From assembly GCA_020850475.1 (NCBI GenBank), contig JADZEO010000009.1:1-51495 (forward strand): 51,495 nucleotides of DNA, given 5' to 3'. Below are positions 42,121-51,187 of this stretch, piece by piece. Both the position numbers and the translations under genes were made by a program. The notes under the pieces are model-generated. The model had not been told where the DNA came from, made no database searches, and saw only the letters and a program-made list of their open reading frames with translations. Every line of letters starts with the position of its first letter. Position 1 is the stretch's first letter. This DNA is from Bdellovibrionales bacterium (lineage in GTDB: Bacteria; Bdellovibrionota; Bdellovibrionia; Bdellovibrionales; UBA1609).

Positions 42121-42150
42121 CCTCACTTTTGAAACCAAGAAGTAGTGAGG
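42121..42150 (-). promoter_or_regulatory. Hairpin covering the ribosome site of the 894-aa gene
   Basis: In the minus-strand mRNA CCTCACT (42150-42144) can pair with AGTGAGG (42127-42121), a 7-bp stem with a 16-nt loop. The second arm contains the GAGG of the GAGGAG ribosome site of the gene starting at 42111. Folding would hide the site, so translation may be conditional. Confidence 0.4.
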
Positions 42151-42191
42151 GGAAGCAGAAATTAGGCCAAGCCAAGGCGGTCTCATGGCGT

Positions 42192-42197
42192 ATTATA
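42192..42197 (-). promoter_or_regulatory. Perfect TATAAT -10 box upstream of the 894-aa gene
   Basis: The minus strand reads TATAAT about 80 bp before the start codon, a perfect -10. No convincing -35 is seen at 16-18 bp (GGCGTG at 17 bp), so promoter strength or an activator need is open. Confidence 0.4.
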
Positions 42198-42260
42198 TTG
42201 AAGAACTAAGGTCCCACGCCGAGGACGCTCACGAAATTGGGAATGTGGTGCCAATTTATG

Positions 42261-43130
42261 TCAAGCGATATGCGTTCTGAGTTGGAGCTGCTGGGACATT
42301 CCCAACAAGCAGTGCCCCAGCTCTTCTTGGTTCTCGAGGTGGGCATAGTGACCGCAGCGCGACCAGGATTCCACTCGGGTTTGGGGATTGATGCGCAAAA
42401 AACTTTCGATCCCGGAGCGGTCGCTCAAGGGATCATCAATGCCGGTAATGATTTGAATCGGATGAGGCAATGAACTGACCTGCAGGTAAGAAAATTCCCA
42501 ATAGAGATCTTGAAGAACGGCTCGCCAAGCCTTGAGGTCAACAACCGCCCGTGCATCTGAAGCAAGGGCCAATTGCCACTGCGTCCAGGCCTCTTGGTTG
42601 CGCCAAAAGTACAACGGCAGCTCGCTGTCGGCCATCGCAAATTCTAAAGCGCGAATCATCGCGGCATCAAAGGGTTCTCGAGAGGACTCCATTTGCTCAT
42701 CAAGATCCCGCACGAGTTTGGAACGGGTCCGCACAAGATTTTTTCGCGCCCGTTTTAGAGTGCGGCGATAGGCTTGGGACAAATCAAAGATGGGCGAAAT
42801 CAAAATCAAGCCATCAAGTTTTTGTTGATGGCGATTGGCAATTTGCAGCAGTGGAACACAGGCAAACGAATGAGCCACCACGACCAAAGGAGTCGACCCT
42901 TTGAGCCAGTGGGACATCAAGAAATTTTCAGCCGAAGCCATCCAGTTGCGAAAGGCTTGCTCAGAATCAAAGTGGTCACTGTGCTCAGGACGTAGATTCG
43001 AGGGCTCATTCCAAAAATGCAAATCAAACTCACTTTGAACGGAACTCAAAAGTCGTTGATCGGGAAAGCTCGAGAGCCCGGGGCCGCCATGAAAGTAAAG
43101 AAATCGGGGGGTCGGTAAGTTGGCTGGCAT
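42261..43130 (-). CDS. Alpha/beta hydrolase
   Basis: A 289-aa alpha/beta-hydrolase-fold protein without signal peptide. The oxyanion-region motif FLYFHGGPGLSSFPD is near the N-terminus, the nucleophile Ser is in VVVAHSFACVPLL, the acid is probably the Asp in ITGIDDPLSD, and the catalytic His is in WSRCGHYAHLENQ. The HGGPG motif recalls proline iminopeptidases, but the cap region differs. Substrate unknown. It is a single gene between unrelated neighbours. Confidence 0.8.
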   Translation of the reverse strand: MPANLPTPRFLYFHGGPGLSSFPDQRLLSSVQSEFDLHFWNEPSNLRPEHSDHFDSEQAFRNWMASAENFLMSHWLKGSTPLVVVAHSFACVPLLQIANRHQQKLDGLILISPIFDLSQAYRRTLKRARKNLVRTRSKLVRDLDEQMESSREPFDAAMIRALEFAMADSELPLYFWRNQEAWTQWQLALASDARAVVDLKAWRAVLQDLYWEFSYLQVSSLPHPIQIITGIDDPLSDRSGIESFLRINPQTRVESWSRCGHYAHLENQEELGHCLLGMSQQLQLRTHIA

Positions 43131-43370
43131 AGGGTCCTCCTCCTATTGAGTTCCTGCCACTTTCAAGGAGCAAATCCAACACCAGCCTAAACCCTTGAAA
43201 CCTCTAGCCCATGGGCCCTGGCAAAACCGACCCGGCGAGGAACGGCAACCCCCTGCCCAATCTCTATCCACCGCCCCACCCTATTGCCATCTCAACCGCG
43301 TCAAGATACTAATTGGCCCAGAGGGCGTTGGGAAGTTTGTAAGTTGTCAACTGATTGAGGGGGTATCAAG
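43131..43370. other. 240-bp gap between divergent genes
   Basis: The gap contains the upstream regions of the hydrolase (minus) and the small secreted protein (plus). I see GC-rich, C-run-containing sequence but no convincing promoter pair, terminator or riboswitch. Confidence 0.4.
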
Positions 43371-43784
43371 ATGGCGGCAGTGAAATTAGTTTTGTCACTG
43401 GTGGTTGCGATTGGAGCGCTGGCTTCTTCGCCTCAAGTGTTCGCAAATGAGCTGAAGGTTTACCAGGTAGAAGGCTTTTTTGAGCAAGAAGTATGGGGAA
43501 GCCTCACTTTGGAGCCCGGTCAGGTGATTCGACTGCGCGCCGATCACGTCGATCCTTGGTCTCGGCGCAATCACACCCCTCAACAGGAATTTACTTGGGT
43601 GTTGCGCGGTTTTGACTCCGGCACCCTCGAGGTCTTTGACCCGAATTGGCGCTATGAAAGTGAGCACTTCCGACTGCTATTTAACGAAGTTGAATTTCGT
43701 GTTCCCGATAACATCAAGACCGAAAGATACTCGATCGAGATTCGCGATCGCACGATTGGCCACCAGTTTATTTGGCTTTATTGA
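43371..43784 (+). CDS. Small secreted protein of unknown function
   Basis: A 137-aa protein with a clear Sec signal peptide (KLVLSLVVAIGALASSPQVF, cleavage after A25). The mature part is about 110 residues, strand-rich, without cysteines, and ends HQFIWLY. It could be a small immunoglobulin-like or cupredoxin-like sandwich, but I see no metal-ligand pattern and no family. A GAGGGGG site lies upstream of the ATG. Periplasmic location is inferred. Confidence 0.6.
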   Translation: MAAVKLVLSLVVAIGALASSPQVFANELKVYQVEGFFEQEVWGSLTLEPGQVIRLRADHVDPWSRRNHTPQQEFTWVLRGFDSGTLEVFDPNWRYESEHFRLLFNEVEFRVPDNIKTERYSIEIRDRTIGHQFIWLY

Positions 43785-43822
43785 TTTTTAAGTTCGGGAC
43801 CGTTGACTAAGGCATGGACTGA

Positions 43823-44254
43823 TTAAGGGAGAATCCACTCTGAAACAGTCGTGCCGAGGCCTTGAGCCGCGAGATTCTTGGCGTCGCAATTGGCTTTGCC
43901 ACTCGTCGCGGTCCAGTCGTCAACGTAGTAAAAGTACCGCACTTCTGCCTCGGTGCCTTTGTCGGTGACACACACTCCGACTAATTGATTGGTTGAACAC
44001 GGAGTTTTGCTAAAAATTCCATTGCTGAGTTTCGTGCAGCTTTGTTCAAGATCTTCGGCTCCCCAAAAATCACCAATCCACTCGCGACACAACCGACTTT
44101 CGGGATCGATGTGGCCGGTGTGATCACAGGTTCCCCAACGCTCGATCGAATCGAGGGGGTTAAGACTTGCTCCGGAATGGTAGTGACCTGCGGAATCGCA
44201 GCCCAAGCTCAGTAGAAGAGTGGCCACCAATAGGCCTAAGCGCACATTAACCAA
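43823..44254 (-). CDS. Small predicted lipoprotein, cysteine-rich
   Basis: A 143-aa predicted lipoprotein. The signal segment ends LLLSLGC with the lipidated Cys at residue 19. The mature part has seven more cysteines and several His/Asp/Trp residues, which suggests disulfides. No family recognised. The assigned start is TTG after GGGGG; a GTG three codons later also works. It stands alone downstream of the lipoprotein at 44510 and its terminator. Confidence 0.6.
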   Translation of the reverse strand: MVNVRLGLLVATLLLSLGCDSAGHYHSGASLNPLDSIERWGTCDHTGHIDPESRLCREWIGDFWGAEDLEQSCTKLSNGIFSKTPCSTNQLVGVCVTDKGTEAEVRYFYYVDDWTATSGKANCDAKNLAAQGLGTTVSEWILP

Positions 44255-44436
44255 TTCAAACCCCCGTTCAAATCCCCACCCTTATCAGAAAGCAAAGGCT
44301 GGGCCTGAACCATCCTGAATGGCTCGAATTGAGGCGAAAAAAGCCAAACACTTCTCGGGGCTTATTGGGACACCCAAAAGACTTAAAATAGATCGGGTGT
44401 CAAATCATCTGAGGTCGACCAGAGGTTTGACGGCTC

Positions 44437-44479
44437 AAAAAATGTCAAAGCTCTCAACCCCAGTATGAGTCGAGAGCTT
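44437..44479 (-). terminator. Rho-independent terminator of the beta-propeller lipoprotein gene
   Basis: On the minus strand an 11-bp stem (one G-T pair) is formed by arms 44479-44469 and 44458-44448 around a 10-nt loop, followed by TTTTTT at 44442-44437. It lies about 30 bp after the stop codon of the gene at 44510. A further long-range inverted repeat GACACCC/GGGTGTC (44369-44401) lies next to it and may be chance. Confidence 0.75.
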
Positions 44480-44509
44480 CAACTTTCCTCTACGGATACC
44501 AATATAGAA

Positions 44510-45922
44510 TTAGTAGCAAAGTCCCGCGCCCGATACATTGAGGTCCTGCGGCTGGGCCGACAACTCACTCAACTGTACCGACACTCCTACCAAGCGTGAC
44601 GAAAGCTCGACGAGGCTCCCTCGTCCACTCACCAAACCTGCTGAGGAGGCGCGCACAAATTCGCAATCAGAAAAATCTTGATCCAGTCGTACCAGCGCCA
44701 TCGAGGTCAAGCTGCCGTCAAGCCCAGTGCTGGAAATCGCCACTCGGGAGCCACTCTCTCCCCCGATCAGACTCTGCCCGCCTAAAAAGCTCGACTGTTG
44801 GCCACCCAACAAGGACTGGCCAATGCTCAGTCCACCTGCTGACAACCGGTAAGTGAGGACGTTACGAGTCCCGGAATCATTTAACATACTTCCCGCAACA
44901 ACAATTTGACCTGCTTGATTTAGGCTCACGGCTTGAAACCGTCCCTCACCTTCCGAAATCGAAACCCACTCAAGACCGCCGCTCGCGGACAGCTTGGCAA
45001 CAAATCCGTGTTCAACACCACGGTTACCAACAGCGCCCGCAACTAAGATCCCGCCGTCGCCAGCAGAAGCAGCCGCCAACGCTTGGGTGCTTTCTCCCAG
45101 TCGAAGTCCTTTGACTCCCACAAGTTGCCCACCCAAGGTGAATCTCGCGATGAGAGCCGACGCCTGACCGCGATAACCTACAGCAATGATCTCAGTCGGC
45201 AGCTGGGTTACCGCGAGAAATTCGCCCGACTCAACTCCTCCCAGTCTGTTACTCCAAAGAACCTGATGATTTTTGTCGAGACTCACAATAAGTGGGGACT
45301 TGACTTCACTGCGAACCGAGTCCGAGGTAAAGCCCACCACGACCGTATCCGCGCCAGCAGCACTCGCACTGAGACTCGTTACCACTCCGGCAGAAATGAG
45401 CTTAGAACTCATGCGCCCGTTGTCATCGACCAGCAATAGGCCGGATCGATCATACCCTGAATCGATGGTTCGCCGTGAGCTTCCAACAGCAATCAAACGC
45501 CCTTGGGCATCGACCGCTTGACCACGGAGTTCTTCTTGACCGTCACTATTAATTACTGTCGCTGACTTAAGCTCCCCGCTTGCACTAAAACGAAGGATTG
45601 CCGCATCTTTGCCTTCGGCGTTTTCAACTGTCCCGCCGATGAAGATTTGATCATTTCCTTGAGACAAGCCTGCTGGTACCAGGCGACCAGCGGTGCGCAC
45701 CACGCTCACCGATGGTGCTCCACGAGCCCCAAAGCCAAACGACTCCGCCAGAGTCACTTTACGAGGAGTATAACCGGCGGTCGTGTTACCGGTATTGGCC
45801 GTACCCTTCTTTGAACAGTTTTGAAAAACACTCAACGATAAAAACAAACCGATAACGATACCCAGTATGGTTACCCGTTGAGCCCATTGGACGACCGTTC
45901 TTTTGTCTTTATTAAATGCCAC
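44510..45922 (-). CDS. Predicted lipoprotein with beta-propeller-like repeats
   Basis: A 470-aa protein. The N-terminal basic and hydrophobic segment ends VFQNCSKKG, with Cys36 the likely lipid site; the FQNC form is common in Bdellovibrio lipoproteins. The rest is a series of six or more repeats of about 45-50 residues with a common core (hydrophobic run ending in G, then a strand and xxxGxL turn), for example IFIGGTVENAEGKDAAILRF and GILVAGAVGNRGVEHGFVAK. This resembles the SBBP/delta-60-type propeller repeats. No enzymatic motif is visible. Likely an outer-membrane or periplasmic surface protein. Confidence 0.7.
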   Translation of the reverse strand: MAFNKDKRTVVQWAQRVTILGIVIGLFLSLSVFQNCSKKGTANTGNTTAGYTPRKVTLAESFGFGARGAPSVSVVRTAGRLVPAGLSQGNDQIFIGGTVENAEGKDAAILRFSASGELKSATVINSDGQEELRGQAVDAQGRLIAVGSSRRTIDSGYDRSGLLLVDDNGRMSSKLISAGVVTSLSASAAGADTVVVGFTSDSVRSEVKSPLIVSLDKNHQVLWSNRLGGVESGEFLAVTQLPTEIIAVGYRGQASALIARFTLGGQLVGVKGLRLGESTQALAAASAGDGGILVAGAVGNRGVEHGFVAKLSASGGLEWVSISEGEGRFQAVSLNQAGQIVVAGSMLNDSGTRNVLTYRLSAGGLSIGQSLLGGQQSSFLGGQSLIGGESGSRVAISSTGLDGSLTSMALVRLDQDFSDCEFVRASSAGLVSGRGSLVELSSRLVGVSVQLSELSAQPQDLNVSGAGLCY

Positions 45923-46053
45923 CGTATATCCCCTTGCCTTTAACGCCGACTGCCGGCAGACGAGACGCAGCCAATAAAAACCACCAACACTGAGGCTGTG
46001 TCTTCCATCAGTCTTGCATAAAATCTCACGAGACTGCCAGCACTTAGCTTGGG

Positions 46054-46068
46054 CGTTGTCTCACAACG
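46054..46068. promoter_or_regulatory. Short perfect palindrome in the 242-bp gap before icmF end
   Basis: CGTTGT, three bases, ACAACG. It lies about 130 bp upstream of the propeller lipoprotein start, in a 242-bp gap otherwise without gene or clear promoter. An operator role is only a guess. Confidence 0.25.
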
Positions 46069-46164
46069 AGGCATGACTCAGGGCTCACCGCGACGGTGTT
46101 AGAATTCTGACATCACCTAGACTACTGATTTGACACTTGGTTGCCGGAAAGTTGCGTTTGCCTG

Positions 46165-49100
46165 TTAAATATTCCGACGATACTGGCCGCCGACTTCGAA
46201 AAGGGCCTCGGTCATTTGGTACAAGGTGCAGTATCGAGCCGCTTCAACGAGAGCTTCAAAGACATTGCCGCCGGCCAGGGCGACTTTTTTCAGGTGAGCG
46301 AGCGCCTGCGCCCCTTTGTCGGCATTCACTTTTTTGAATGACTCCACCTGCTCGAGCTGTTGCTGCTTTTCTTGGGTCGTCGCCCGCGCCATTTCGATGC
46401 GCGGCGGGACGTAGCCCTCACGCAAAGTTTGCGGATCAATAAAAGTGTTAACTCCCACGATGGGCAACTGGCCCGAGTGTTTTAGGTGTTCGTAGTAGAG
46501 TGATTCTTCCTGAATTTTTGAACGCTGGTACTGAGTCTCCATTGCGCCTAGCACTCCGCCACGCTCACTCAAACGCAGAAATTCTTCCAGTACCGCTTCT
46601 TCCACCTGATCCGTTAGCCACTCGACAAAGTAACTGCCTTGGGTGGGGTTTTCGTTCTTCGTCACTCCGAACTCGCGATTAATGATCATTTGAATGGCCT
46701 GCGCTCGACGGACCGACTCCTCCGTCGGCGTGGTGATCGCTTCGTCATAGGCATTGGTGTGAAGAGAGTTGCAGTTGTCCTGAATAGCCAACAAGGCCTG
46801 AAGGGTGGTGCGAATATCATTAAAGGCGATCTCTTGAGCGTGCAAAGAGCGCCCGCTGGTCTGAATATGATACTTGAGCTTTTGCGAACGCTCGTTGCCG
46901 CGGTAGAGATCGCGCATCGCGATCGCCCAAATGCGCCGGGCCACCCGGCCGATCACGGTGTACTCCGGATCCAAACCATTGGAGAAGAAAAACGACAAGT
47001 TTGGTGCGAAATCGTCGATCTTCATGCCGCGACTTAAATAATACTCGACATAGGTGAACGCATTACTGAGAGTTAAGGCCGTCTGGGTGATGGGATTGGC
47101 TCCCGCTTCGGCAATATGATAACCCGAGATACTCACTGAATAAAAATTGCGCACCTGATGGGCCGAAAAATACTCTTGAATGTCGCCCATCATTTTGAGG
47201 GCAAAATCAATTGAGAAAATGCAGGTGTTTTGCCCCTGATCTTCTTTGAGGATATCGGCCTGAACGGTTCCTCGCACCGACTGAAGAGTCGCCGCCTTGA
47301 CCTGTGCGACTTCAGTAGCCGTCAAGGCTCGCCCCAATTCCCGTTGACGCTTTTCGATTTGTTGATCGAAGGCCACGTTAAAGAAAAAAGCCAAAATCAT
47401 GGGCGCTGGACCATTGATCGTCATACTCACACTGGTCTTGGGATCACAGAGATCAAAGCCGGAGTAGAGTTTTTTGAGGTCATCAAGAGTCGCGATGCTC
47501 ACACCGCTTTCGCCGACTTTGCCATAAATATCGGGCCGCGGATTCGGATCATGACCATACAGAGTGACGCTATCAAAGGCCGTCGAGAGTCGGACAACCT
47601 TAGAACCTTGGCTCAAAAAATGAAAGCGGCGATTGGTTCGTTCGGGTGTTCCTTCGCCAGCGAATTGCCGAATGGGATCTTCGTCGTCTCGTTTGAGCGG
47701 GAAAACTCCCGCGGTGTACGGAAAGCCTCCGGGTACATTTTCCAATCGCAAAAACCGCAGGCGATCACCCCAGTCAGCCAACTGTGGTAACACCACTCGC
47801 GGAATCTTAAGCCCACTCAGTGATTCGCGCTTAAGTGGTGTGCGCACTTCACGATCACGAACTTGGTAAACAAAGTCGTCGCCTTGATAGCACTGGTGCA
47901 ACTCGTCCCACCCCTCAAGCATCTTGAGCTCATCAGGCGCAAGATTTTTGCGGGCCTCGGACTCGAGCCGGGAGCGGTCGTCGGATTTTAATGACGACGT
48001 TAACTTGTTCACTGCTCCCAGCCGCGACGCCCACTCAGCTGCTTCTTCGGTCCGACTCTTGTACTTGCGAACCGTCGAGGCAATTTCGGCCAAATAAGCC
48101 TGGCGCTCAACCGGCACCAACGTTTGTTTTTCAGAGCCGCGCAAAACCTGACGTTCTTTATCGGTGCGCTTCCAAAAATTTTTTCGCGGGCAGCGCTCAG
48201 CAAGGATATCGGAGATTCCCCAAAATAGCTGGTTCACTCCTTGGTCGTTAAAATTCGAGGCTTGAGTCAAGTAGACCGGCAACTGACCCTTAAAATCAAA
48301 AAGCTTTCGCGAACGACGGTACTGCTTTTCGACATCGCGCAAAGCATCGGCCGAGCCACGGTGATCCGCCTTGTTGATCGCAATCACGTCGGCGTAGTCG
48401 ATCATGTCGATTTTTTCGAGCTGCGACTGGGCCCCAAACTCCGAGGTCATCACATACATCGTAAAATCAGCGATACTGGTGATGGCGGTAGAGGCTTGAC
48501 CAATGCCAGAGCTCTCAGCAATCAACAAATCAAAGTCTAAGCCTTTACAGAAATCTAAAAATCGCGGCAAGGCTTCGGCGATTTCGTTGCCGGAGCCACG
48601 CGAAGCGACCGAACGCATAAAGGTTCCGGGGCGACTCAAGGAATTCATTCGAATCCGGTCACCCAGCAAGGCCCCGCCGGTCTTGCGTTTGGTGGGATCC
48701 ACACAAATGACCCCAATCTTGATTCCCGGATAAGTGTTCAGAAAACGCTGGAGCAACTCATCAATCAAACTGCTCTTGCCGGCGCCGCCGGTACCGGTGA
48801 TCCCTAAGACCAAAGGTGCCTGGGGCCGAGGATTCTTAAAGGCCGACAACCGCTCAGACCACTCCGCGACGGGTTCTCCATTTTCCAAGGCTGTGAGAGC
48901 CAGCCCCAGTTCTCGGTGTGGTATGGGATTTTGGGGTTCAAGTCTTTCGCCGATGAGCCCTCGACTTTTAGTCACCAAGGAAAACTGGCAGCCTTCAACA
49001 ATTTGGCGAATCATTCCCTCTAAACCCAAGCGCCGGCCGTCGTCAGGATGAAAGATCTGCGCGATGCCGTACTTTTCCAGCTCCGATTTTTCTTCGTGGA

Positions 49101-49404
49101 TGATCACTCCGCCACCGCCGCCATAGATCCGCACATGAGGCGCCCCTGCTCCCACCAGCAGATCACGCATGTACTTAAAGTACTCCATGTGCCCGCCCTG
49201 GTAGGAACTCACGGCAATGCCCTGAGCCCCTTCTTGCAGAGCTGCCACAACCACGTCACGCACCGAGCGGTTGTGCCCCAGATGAATCACCTCAGCGCCC
49301 TGCTCTTGCAAAATACGCCTCATGATGTTGATGCTGGCATCGTGACCATCAAAGAGTGAAGCGGCTGTGACAATGCGGACAGGATGGCGCGGTGAGCTCG
49401 TCAT
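46165..49404 (-). CDS. icmF: Fused isobutyryl-CoA mutase (IcmF)
   Basis: A 1079-aa adenosylcobalamin enzyme. Order: B12-binding domain (residues about 8-140, lower-ligand His21 in [13 protein letters not shown]), MeaB-like GTPase (about 195-460, P-loop [13 protein letters not shown] at 201-213, and AINKADH), then the mutase domain. The mutase residues support isobutyryl/butyryl-CoA rather than methylmalonyl-CoA: [10 protein letters not shown] has Phe where MCM has Tyr, and DQGQNTCIF replaces the Arg-containing MCM segment. It interconverts isobutyryl-CoA and n-butyryl-CoA, and related enzymes also isomerise pivalyl- or isovaleryl-CoA. It starts 6 bp after the crotonase gene in one operon. Confidence 0.93.
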   Translation of the reverse strand: MTSSPRHPVRIVTAASLFDGHDASINIMRRILQEQGAEVIHLGHNRSVRDVVVAALQEGAQGIAVSSYQGGHMEYFKYMRDLLVGAGAPHVRIYGGGGGVIIHEEKSELEKYGIAQIFHPDDGRRLGLEGMIRQIVEGCQFSLVTKSRGLIGERLEPQNPIPHRELGLALTALENGEPVAEWSERLSAFKNPRPQAPLVLGITGTGGAGKSSLIDELLQRFLNTYPGIKIGVICVDPTKRKTGGALLGDRIRMNSLSRPGTFMRSVASRGSGNEIAEALPRFLDFCKGLDFDLLIAESSGIGQASTAITSIADFTMYVMTSEFGAQSQLEKIDMIDYADVIAINKADHRGSADALRDVEKQYRRSRKLFDFKGQLPVYLTQASNFNDQGVNQLFWGISDILAERCPRKNFWKRTDKERQVLRGSEKQTLVPVERQAYLAEIASTVRKYKSRTEEAAEWASRLGAVNKLTSSLKSDDRSRLESEARKNLAPDELKMLEGWDELHQCYQGDDFVYQVRDREVRTPLKRESLSGLKIPRVVLPQLADWGDRLRFLRLENVPGGFPYTAGVFPLKRDDEDPIRQFAGEGTPERTNRRFHFLSQGSKVVRLSTAFDSVTLYGHDPNPRPDIYGKVGESGVSIATLDDLKKLYSGFDLCDPKTSVSMTINGPAPMILAFFFNVAFDQQIEKRQRELGRALTATEVAQVKAATLQSVRGTVQADILKEDQGQNTCIFSIDFALKMMGDIQEYFSAHQVRNFYSVSISGYHIAEAGANPITQTALTLSNAFTYVEYYLSRGMKIDDFAPNLSFFFSNGLDPEYTVIGRVARRIWAIAMRDLYRGNERSQKLKYHIQTSGRSLHAQEIAFNDIRTTLQALLAIQDNCNSLHTNAYDEAITTPTEESVRRAQAIQMIINREFGVTKNENPTQGSYFVEWLTDQVEEAVLEEFLRLSERGGVLGAMETQYQRSKIQEESLYYEHLKHSGQLPIVGVNTFIDPQTLREGYVPPRIEMARATTQEKQQQLEQVESFKKVNADKGAQALAHLKKVALAGGNVFEALVEAARYCTLYQMTEALFEVGGQYRRNI

Positions 49405-49410
49405 ATCACA

Positions 49411-50187
49411 TCACTCTCCGGTAAATCGTGGAGCTCGTTTTTCGATGAAGGCTTTAATCCCTTCGCTGTGGTCTTTGGTCCTAAAGGTGTCGGCAAACAA
49501 CTCAGCCTCAAGCTTGAGTGCTTCCCATTGATTCCCATCAAAGCCCTCGTGAATCGCGCGTTTGGCGAGGCTTAAGGCCGCCGGTGAACGCGCCGCAATC
49601 TTTTCAGCGATTTGTAAGCACTCGCTCAGGAGTTGAGCAGGAGGTACAACTTTGACCACCACTCCCCAAGCGTAAGCTTGCTCGGCCGAGTAGATATCGC
49701 CGGTCAGAGTTACAAACCGCGCCTTGCCTTTGCCGATCGCCCGGCCCAAACGCTGAGTGCCTCCGTAACCAGGAATCAACCCGAGACTCACTTCAGGCAG
49801 ACCAAACTTGGCGTTTTGGCTTGCAACAATAAAATCACAAGCCAGGGCTAACTCAAACCCACCACCTAAGGCAAAACCATTAACTGCGGCGATCACCGGT
49901 ACGCGACAGGTTTCGATTCGATCAAACAGAGCTTGTCCTCGTTGGGCTTGCTTGTGGGCTTGGTCGGGAGTGCTGCTCTCCATCTCCTTGATATCGGCCC
50001 CGGCAACAAAGGCCTTTTCGCCCTCACCGGTTATGATCAGACAACGCAAACCCTTGGGGAAAGCATCAAAGAAACCTTCCAGCTCCGTCAGGACTTGTGC
50101 ATTGAGCGCATTGAGTGCTTTCGGACGGTTCACCTTGAGAATGCCAATGGTGCCCTGCTGTTCAAAGCTCAGTGTTTCCATGTCCAT
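49411..50187 (-). CDS. Enoyl-CoA hydratase (crotonase)
   Basis: A 258-aa crotonase. The oxyanion segment AFVAGADIKEMESS and both catalytic glutamates are present, in ALGGGFELALACDF and LPEVSLGLIPGYGGTQRLG. It hydrates short-chain enoyl-CoAs, most likely crotonyl-CoA to 3-hydroxybutyryl-CoA. It lies between 3-hydroxybutyryl-CoA dehydrogenase and icmF (12 and 6 bp gaps). The start ATG has an AGGAGAGG site. Confidence 0.92.
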   Translation of the reverse strand: MDMETLSFEQQGTIGILKVNRPKALNALNAQVLTELEGFFDAFPKGLRCLIITGEGEKAFVAGADIKEMESSTPDQAHKQAQRGQALFDRIETCRVPVIAAVNGFALGGGFELALACDFIVASQNAKFGLPEVSLGLIPGYGGTQRLGRAIGKGKARFVTLTGDIYSAEQAYAWGVVVKVVPPAQLLSECLQIAEKIAARSPAALSLAKRAIHEGFDGNQWEALKLEAELFADTFRTKDHSEGIKAFIEKRAPRFTGE

Positions 50188-50199
50188 TCTTGCCTCTCC

Positions 50200-51054
50200 T
50201 CATTCGTTGTACTTGTAAAAACCACGACCCGACTTGCGTCCCAACCACCCGGCTTCGACGTATTTAACCAAGAGCGGACAAGGACGGTATTTGGTATCTC
50301 CCAACCCGTCATGCAGAACATTCATGATCGCCAAGCAAGTATCGAGGCCAACAAAGTCAGCCAAAGTCAGTGGGCCCATCGGCTGATTGGTACCAAGTTT
50401 CATGGCTGCATCAATTCCTTCGACCGAAGCAATGCCTTCGTGAAGTGCGTACACGGCTTCATTAATCATCGGCATCAAGATGCGGTTGACGGCAAATCCC
50501 GGCATGTCTTTGGCTTCGACCCAGGTCTTGCCCAGTTGCTCGGCAAAATTTTTGACCCTCTGAAAAGTTTGATCTGACGTCTGCAAGCCCCGAATGCCCT
50601 CAACCAATACCATGAGCGGCACGGGATTCATAAAATGCATGCCACACACTTTTTCCGGGCGACGAGTCACCGAGGCAATTTTGGTAATTGAGATCGACGA
50701 GGTGTTCGATGCCAGTAAGGTTTCCGGTCCACAGACCTCATCGAGTTGCCGAAAAATTTTGAGTTTGAGATCCACATTTTCAGTCGCCGCCTCGACGACA
50801 AAATCACAAGATTTGAGGGTTTGCATATCGGTGGTAGTTTGAATCCGACTCAGCAGCTGACCTTTTTCTGCTTCGGTCATTTTTTCTTTTTTGATCAAGC
50901 GATCGCAACTTTGGGCGATGGTCTTTACCCCACGCTCCAAAGCCGATTCGGCTACGTCCATCATCATCACCGAAATTTGGTGGGAGGCCACGACTTGAGC
51001 AATCCCGTTGCCCATTTGCCCCGCACCGATGACTCCGACTTTTTTGAAAGACAT
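50200..51054 (-). CDS. 3-hydroxybutyryl-CoA dehydrogenase
   Basis: A 284-aa protein of the usual length. NAD loop KVGVIGAGQMGNGIAQ at residues 5-20, SNTSSISITKIA, the catalytic-His motif GMHFMNPVPLMVLVEGIRG, and PGFAVNRILMPMINEAV are all standard. It oxidises 3-hydroxybutyryl-CoA to acetoacetyl-CoA with NAD(P). I chose ATG 51054, which has AGGAGG five bases upstream; the frame extends to 51090. First gene of the icmF operon. Compare the fused dehydrogenase in the bcr operon, whose active-site motif differs. Confidence 0.93.
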   Translation of the reverse strand: MSFKKVGVIGAGQMGNGIAQVVASHQISVMMMDVAESALERGVKTIAQSCDRLIKKEKMTEAEKGQLLSRIQTTTDMQTLKSCDFVVEAATENVDLKLKIFRQLDEVCGPETLLASNTSSISITKIASVTRRPEKVCGMHFMNPVPLMVLVEGIRGLQTSDQTFQRVKNFAEQLGKTWVEAKDMPGFAVNRILMPMINEAVYALHEGIASVEGIDAAMKLGTNQPMGPLTLADFVGLDTCLAIMNVLHDGLGDTKYRPCPLLVKYVEAGWLGRKSGRGFYKYNE

Positions 51055-51091
51055 GTCGTCCTCCTGCGTTATCCTAGGATTTAAAAGCAAT

Positions 51092-51120
51092 TTTATACCT
51101 TGTCAGCAGAGGCCGAGCAA
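51092..51120 (-). promoter_or_regulatory. Candidate promoter of the 3-hydroxybutyryl-CoA dehydrogenase-icmF operon
   Basis: The minus strand reads TTGCTC (51120-51115), 17 bp, TATAAA (51097-51092), about 40 bp before the ATG at 51054. The -10 matches five of six consensus bases and the -35 three of six. Confidence 0.45.
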
Positions 51121-51187
51121 ACAGTAGACCTCATTCATAACTCTGCGCCCCATGCGCGGCTCCACGAGACTGATTTGCAGGGTTCGA

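Noticed and set aside
43190-43330. Possible GEMM-like riboswitch in the gap before the small secreted protein gene (a GGCAAAACC segment followed by an ACGGCAACC segment)
   Set aside because: Only short pieces resemble the c-di-GMP riboswitch; the required P1 stem and tetraloop-receptor parts are missing when folded by eye.
44369-44401. GACACCC/GGGTGTC inverted repeat as an operator or terminator
   Set aside because: A 7-bp stem with a 19-nt loop and no T-run or promoter context; could easily be chance next to the real terminator at 44437-44479.
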